This document shows positions 61,577 through 64,000 of a stretch of DNA of 64,000 bases, piece after piece. A model generated the notes under the pieces. The model saw only the letters and a program-made list of their open reading frames with translations, was not told the DNA's origin and searched no databases. Each line of letters begins with the position of its first letter. Position 1 is the stretch's first letter. The translations under genes and the position numbers were made by a program. The DNA comes from Chitinophaga sp. YR627 (GTDB lineage Bacteria; Bacteroidota; Bacteroidia; Chitinophagales; Chitinophagaceae). The stretch covers positions 248,001 through 312,000 of the forward strand of contig NZ_FOUX01000003.1 of the NCBI RefSeq assembly GCF_900114995.1, given 5' to 3'.

Positions 61577-62482
61577 ATGAAAGAGAATATATTCGGAAGG
61601 ATTTTGTCGAAAATACCGTATTTACGTTATGCTCACTTCTATAGGAAAAATGCCGCTCACAGACCCGGACATTTCTATTCTCCCGTTGTAGACTTACATG
61701 ATCTGAAAAGCCGTGAGGAGCAGATATGGGCTCCAAAGCCACTAAAAGGCATTGATATGAACGATCAGCAACAGCACGCGCTGATGACCGATCTCATAGA
61801 AGCGTCTAAAGTGATTCCGTTCTCGTCTCAGCCGTCACAGAATGGCTTCAGGTATTATTTTGACAATAAAACCTACGCGCATGCAGATGGTTTGGCATTG
61901 TTTAATATTCTGATGAAATATAAGCCTAAGCGTGTAATTGAGATCGGTTCCGGATTCTCTTCGTCGCTGATGCTTGATACGAATGATAAATTCCTGAATA
62001 ACAGCATTCACTTCACTTTTATAGAGCCTAATCCATCTATTTCCCTGAACCGCTTATTGCGTCAGGAGGACTATAAAAATACAGATGTAAGGGAACAACT
62101 GGTGCAGCAGGTAGATCCACAGATCTTTACGACACTGCAGGAGAATGATATATTGCTGATCGACAACTCACACGTTTCCAAAACAGGTAGCGATGTGAAT
62201 TATTTAATGGCTGAGGTATTACCTATTCTTAATAAAGGGGTAATTGTCCATATTCACGATATATTCTATCCTTTTGAGTATCCAAAAGAGTGGCTGTTCG
62301 AACATAAGCTGAACTGGAACGAGATATACACCGTTCACAACTTCCTGCTTTTTAATAGTGCATTTGAAATACTATTCTTCTCAGATTATATGCAACAGCA
62401 AACGAAAGGACAGTACGCGGATAAAGCACCCCTGTTCTTTAAAGACAGGCCAGGTAGTCTGTGGATCAGGAAAGTACAGTAA
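61577..62482 (+). CDS. class I SAM-dependent methyltransferase (Methyltransf_24-like)
   Basis: The 301-residue protein has a Rossmann-type SAM-binding motif VIEIGSGFSS near residue 120, FTFIEPNP after it, the acidic LLIDNSHV strand and VHIHDIFYPFEYP. These are typical of the PF13578 group, whose members methylate sugars or small surface components. The ATG at 61577 fits better than an earlier ATG at 61547. It starts 38 bp after the T9SS cargo gene and may be co-transcribed, hinting at a surface-modification role, but this is only inference. Confidence 0.8.
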   Translation: MKENIFGRILSKIPYLRYAHFYRKNAAHRPGHFYSPVVDLHDLKSREEQIWAPKPLKGIDMNDQQQHALMTDLIEASKVIPFSSQPSQNGFRYYFDNKTYAHADGLALFNILMKYKPKRVIEIGSGFSSSLMLDTNDKFLNNSIHFTFIEPNPSISLNRLLRQEDYKNTDVREQLVQQVDPQIFTTLQENDILLIDNSHVSKTGSDVNYLMAEVLPILNKGVIVHIHDIFYPFEYPKEWLFEHKLNWNEIYTVHNFLLFNSAFEILFFSDYMQQQTKGQYADKAPLFFKDRPGSLWIRKVQ

Positions 62483-62510
62483 GTAAGCGATCTATACGTA
62501 TATATAGAAT

Positions 62511-62542
62511 AAAAAAGGAGGTTCTTATGAACCTCCTTTTTT
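62511..62542. terminator. bidirectional terminator after the methyltransferase gene
   Basis: A perfect 14-bp stem (62511-62524 with 62529-62542), TTAT loop, with A and T runs in the arms, so it works in both directions. It lies between convergent genes and overlaps the very end of the minus-strand gene. Confidence 0.9.
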
Positions 62543-63773
62543 ATTCTTTGATCTGAATTAGTTTTCCATCCTGAAACTTCAACCAGGAACCGGCAGGGTA
62601 ATAAAACCAGGTTTCTATTACGTGCGCACCTACCTGTGTTTTTACCCTATCGCTGGGGTAGCCCCAGGCGGCTTCACACATATTCTGATTCATGCCCATT
62701 TTTACTTTGCCGTCAGCAATGATATTCCCGTTTGCGGTTCCAAATTGTTTGATCATTGACTCCCGGTAGGCTTTAATGTCTTTTTGCAACTGTTTCTTAT
62801 CGGCTTCTTCTTTCGCCAGTGCTGCTTCCTGTTCAGCTTTTTCTTTCTGTTTAACCGCCAGGTATCGCTCTTCCGACCAGATATAAAATAGAGAGAGTTG
62901 TTTATCAAGCGAGCCTCTGTCATCTATCTGCACGGCAATTTCTTTCTGGGCATCATTACGAAGGATGAGGTGTAGTTTGCCGAAGAAATTTTCATCAAAC
63001 AGGAACGTCAGTTCTGTACATTGCCATTTACTACCTTGTACATACCCGAGCGTTTGCTTATCAAGCGGGTTGTAAAAGCTGGAAGGAGCGAAGCTTTCCT
63101 CAATAAAGTAAACAGGTTTATTTACCCAGGTCTGTTTGAGTTTTTCCAGATAGCCTTTGGTGAAAACGGCAATACCGGACTCGCGCCGGCCGTAGATCTT
63201 CCATTGTACTTTTTCACCATCCGCATCCTTTAAAGTGACCTGCGTCTGGCAAAGGTTATCTTCTTCTTTAAGGATTTCCCAGCCGGTAACGGTAAATGTC
63301 CTGTTCTCAAGGGCACTGTAAGGCGTAACGGCTTCTCCGGAGTAGGAGCTATGCTGTATGTAGATAGGTTTGTACAGATTACTCAGGACATCGTTGGTCT
63401 TTTTAGCAGTAGCGGCGGGTAATTTTATTTTGGCGATCGGAATGCCCGCATAACTGATAGATGGACCACTTCTGGACGCTTCTTTTGCAGGGTTACCTGC
63501 AACACCCTGAAGGGATGTCTGCTTGTCAGAAAAGAAATCTTTGAACGTAGTGTCCTGTTTCGCATAACCTTTAAAATACGGGCTTCTTTGTGCGAAATAG
63601 AATTCCTGACCGATCATAGATGCAGGATCGAACTGGCACTTGATGTTTTCAACGTTGACGGTACTGTCATAGGCTTTTTTTACCGGCTGATTGTTTTGTA
63701 CGCTGCGATACCCAACTTGTCCCAATGCGGCATGCGCAGTCAGAAGGGCTACGATAAAGGGGAGCTTATTCAT
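62541..63773 (-). CDS. secreted coiled-coil protein of unknown function
   Basis: The 410-residue product has a signal peptide (FIVALLTAHAALG, then Q), a beta-rich central region, a short coiled coil (KQKEKAEQEAALAKEEADKK, about residues 310-335) and a C-terminal segment (VKMGMNQNMCEAAWGYPSDR to WLKFQDGKL) that resembles SmpA/OmlA-like domains. The combination is not a family I can name. It is monocistronic. Confidence 0.65.
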   Translation of the reverse strand: MNKLPFIVALLTAHAALGQVGYRSVQNNQPVKKAYDSTVNVENIKCQFDPASMIGQEFYFAQRSPYFKGYAKQDTTFKDFFSDKQTSLQGVAGNPAKEASRSGPSISYAGIPIAKIKLPAATAKKTNDVLSNLYKPIYIQHSSYSGEAVTPYSALENRTFTVTGWEILKEEDNLCQTQVTLKDADGEKVQWKIYGRRESGIAVFTKGYLEKLKQTWVNKPVYFIEESFAPSSFYNPLDKQTLGYVQGSKWQCTELTFLFDENFFGKLHLILRNDAQKEIAVQIDDRGSLDKQLSLFYIWSEERYLAVKQKEKAEQEAALAKEEADKKQLQKDIKAYRESMIKQFGTANGNIIADGKVKMGMNQNMCEAAWGYPSDRVKTQVGAHVIETWFYYPAGSWLKFQDGKLIQIKE

Positions 63774-63827
63774 TGACTTTACGATATAGGGTTTAAAGAA
63801 GGGGCAAGGTAGTCGATATAAATGGAA

Positions 63828-63863
63828 AAAGCCTTACCGGTAAATTACCAGTAAGGCTTTTTT
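63828..63863. terminator. hairpin downstream of the tRNA
   Basis: AAAGCCTTAC (63828-63837) pairs with GTAAGGCTTT (63851-63860), with an inner GGTAA/TTACC. On the minus strand the hairpin is preceded by the tRNA 3' end and followed by five T. Confidence 0.75.
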
Positions 63864-63865
63864 TG

Positions 63866-63939
63866 TGGTCCCACCAGGGCATGATCCTGGGACCCCCTGA
63901 TTATGAGTCAGGTGCTCTAACCAACTGAGCTATAGGACC
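63866..63939 (-). tRNA. tRNA with CAU anticodon (Met, or Ile2)
   Basis: A 74-nt cloverleaf reads on the minus strand. Its acceptor stem is GGTCCTA/TGGGACC (one G-U), the D arm GCTCAGTTGGTTAGAGC, and the anticodon stem-loop CCTGA-CTCATAA-TCAGG with anticodon CAT. The variable loop is GGGTC and the T stem CCAGG/CCTGG. The CAU anticodon fits elongator Met or the lysidine-modified Ile2; the sequence alone does not decide. The 3' CCA is not encoded (A73 is followed by CAC). The T-loop is ATCATGC rather than TTC-R-A, so positions 54 and 58 are swapped. Confidence 0.9.
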
Positions 63940-64000
63940 TGTTCTTTTCAGAACGAATATTTTGAAACTTTCTCGAGGGTTCCCTTTTCAGGGACCGCAA

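Noticed and set aside
63940..64000. A second tRNA at the window end
   Set aside because: A GGTTCCCT/AGGGACC pairing is visible near 63978, but no anticodon arm or cloverleaf can be traced before the window stops.

Overview
The window looks like a chromosomal stretch from a member of the Bacteroidota, most likely a Chitinophaga-like member of the Chitinophagaceae. This rests on the gene families and on promoters, not on a marker gene. A SusC/SusD outer-membrane pair and a protein with the type IX secretion (T9SS) type B C-terminal domain are present. Many genes are preceded by the Bacteroidota promoter core TAnnTTTG, and Shine-Dalgarno sequences are rare. There is no sign of an integrated phage, plasmid functions or a CRISPR array. 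Most of the window is ordinary core and accessory metabolism.

Layout. 1-3.8 kb: end of an S9 peptidase, an enoyl-CoA hydratase-like enzyme, a small outer-membrane barrel, and a zinc-ribbon/TPR membrane protein followed by an M50-like membrane protease. 3.8-10.2 kb (minus strand): a 1250-residue SNF2-type helicase with two SWIM motifs, 2-phosphosulfolactate phosphatase, an SRPBCC protein and the glycine-cleavage T protein. 10.4-17.6 kb: an M28/PDZ peptidase, a lipoprotein, a Nudix-type regulator, a MacB/FtsX-like permease, an SDR oxidoreductase and an AraC regulator. 17.8-20.2 kb: an NAD salvage operon (nadM-nadV) behind a promoter overlapped by a 21-bp palindrome. 20.3-27.2 kb (minus): two TetR genes, then TolC-, MFP- and RND-type efflux genes, with palindromes over the operon promoter. 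27.4-28.8 kb: about 1.4 kb with no convincing gene, built of copies of a palindromic, MITE-like repeat in two head-to-head groups.

29.1-34.4 kb: a secreted basic protein, a PLP aminotransferase, dnaN, a membrane fatty-acid hydroxylase/sterol desaturase-type protein, a small membrane protein and a lipocalin-like lipoprotein. 34.4-40.7 kb: a thiamine operon under a TPP riboswitch (thiS, thiC, a TenI-like gene, thiD, thiE, thiG, thiH); thiF is not here. 40.8-45 kb: a stress-type cluster (DUF2383 protein, 50-residue membrane peptide, two ferritin-like proteins) and a phytase-like esterase lipoprotein. 45.4-50.2 kb: SusC and SusD. 50.3-54.6 kb: map, tmk and an M1 aminopeptidase fused to a carboxypeptidase-regulatory domain. 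54.7-57.3 kb: a membrane-anchored AraC regulator, and an HxlR regulator divergent from a quinone-reductase-like SDR. 57.7-64 kb: a 1287-residue T9SS cargo protein with four near-identical repeats, a methyltransferase, a secreted coiled-coil protein and a CAU-anticodon tRNA with an unusual T-loop.

The most noteworthy items are the palindromic repeat array (27.5-28.6 kb), the operator/promoter overlaps at nadM and at the efflux operon, the swapped T-loop residues of the tRNA, the double SWIM motif in the helicase, and the tandem ferritin-like pair. I do not see a clear new defence or mobile system. The repeat family is the best candidate for something undescribed. All family assignments come from reading motifs by eye; no database search was run.
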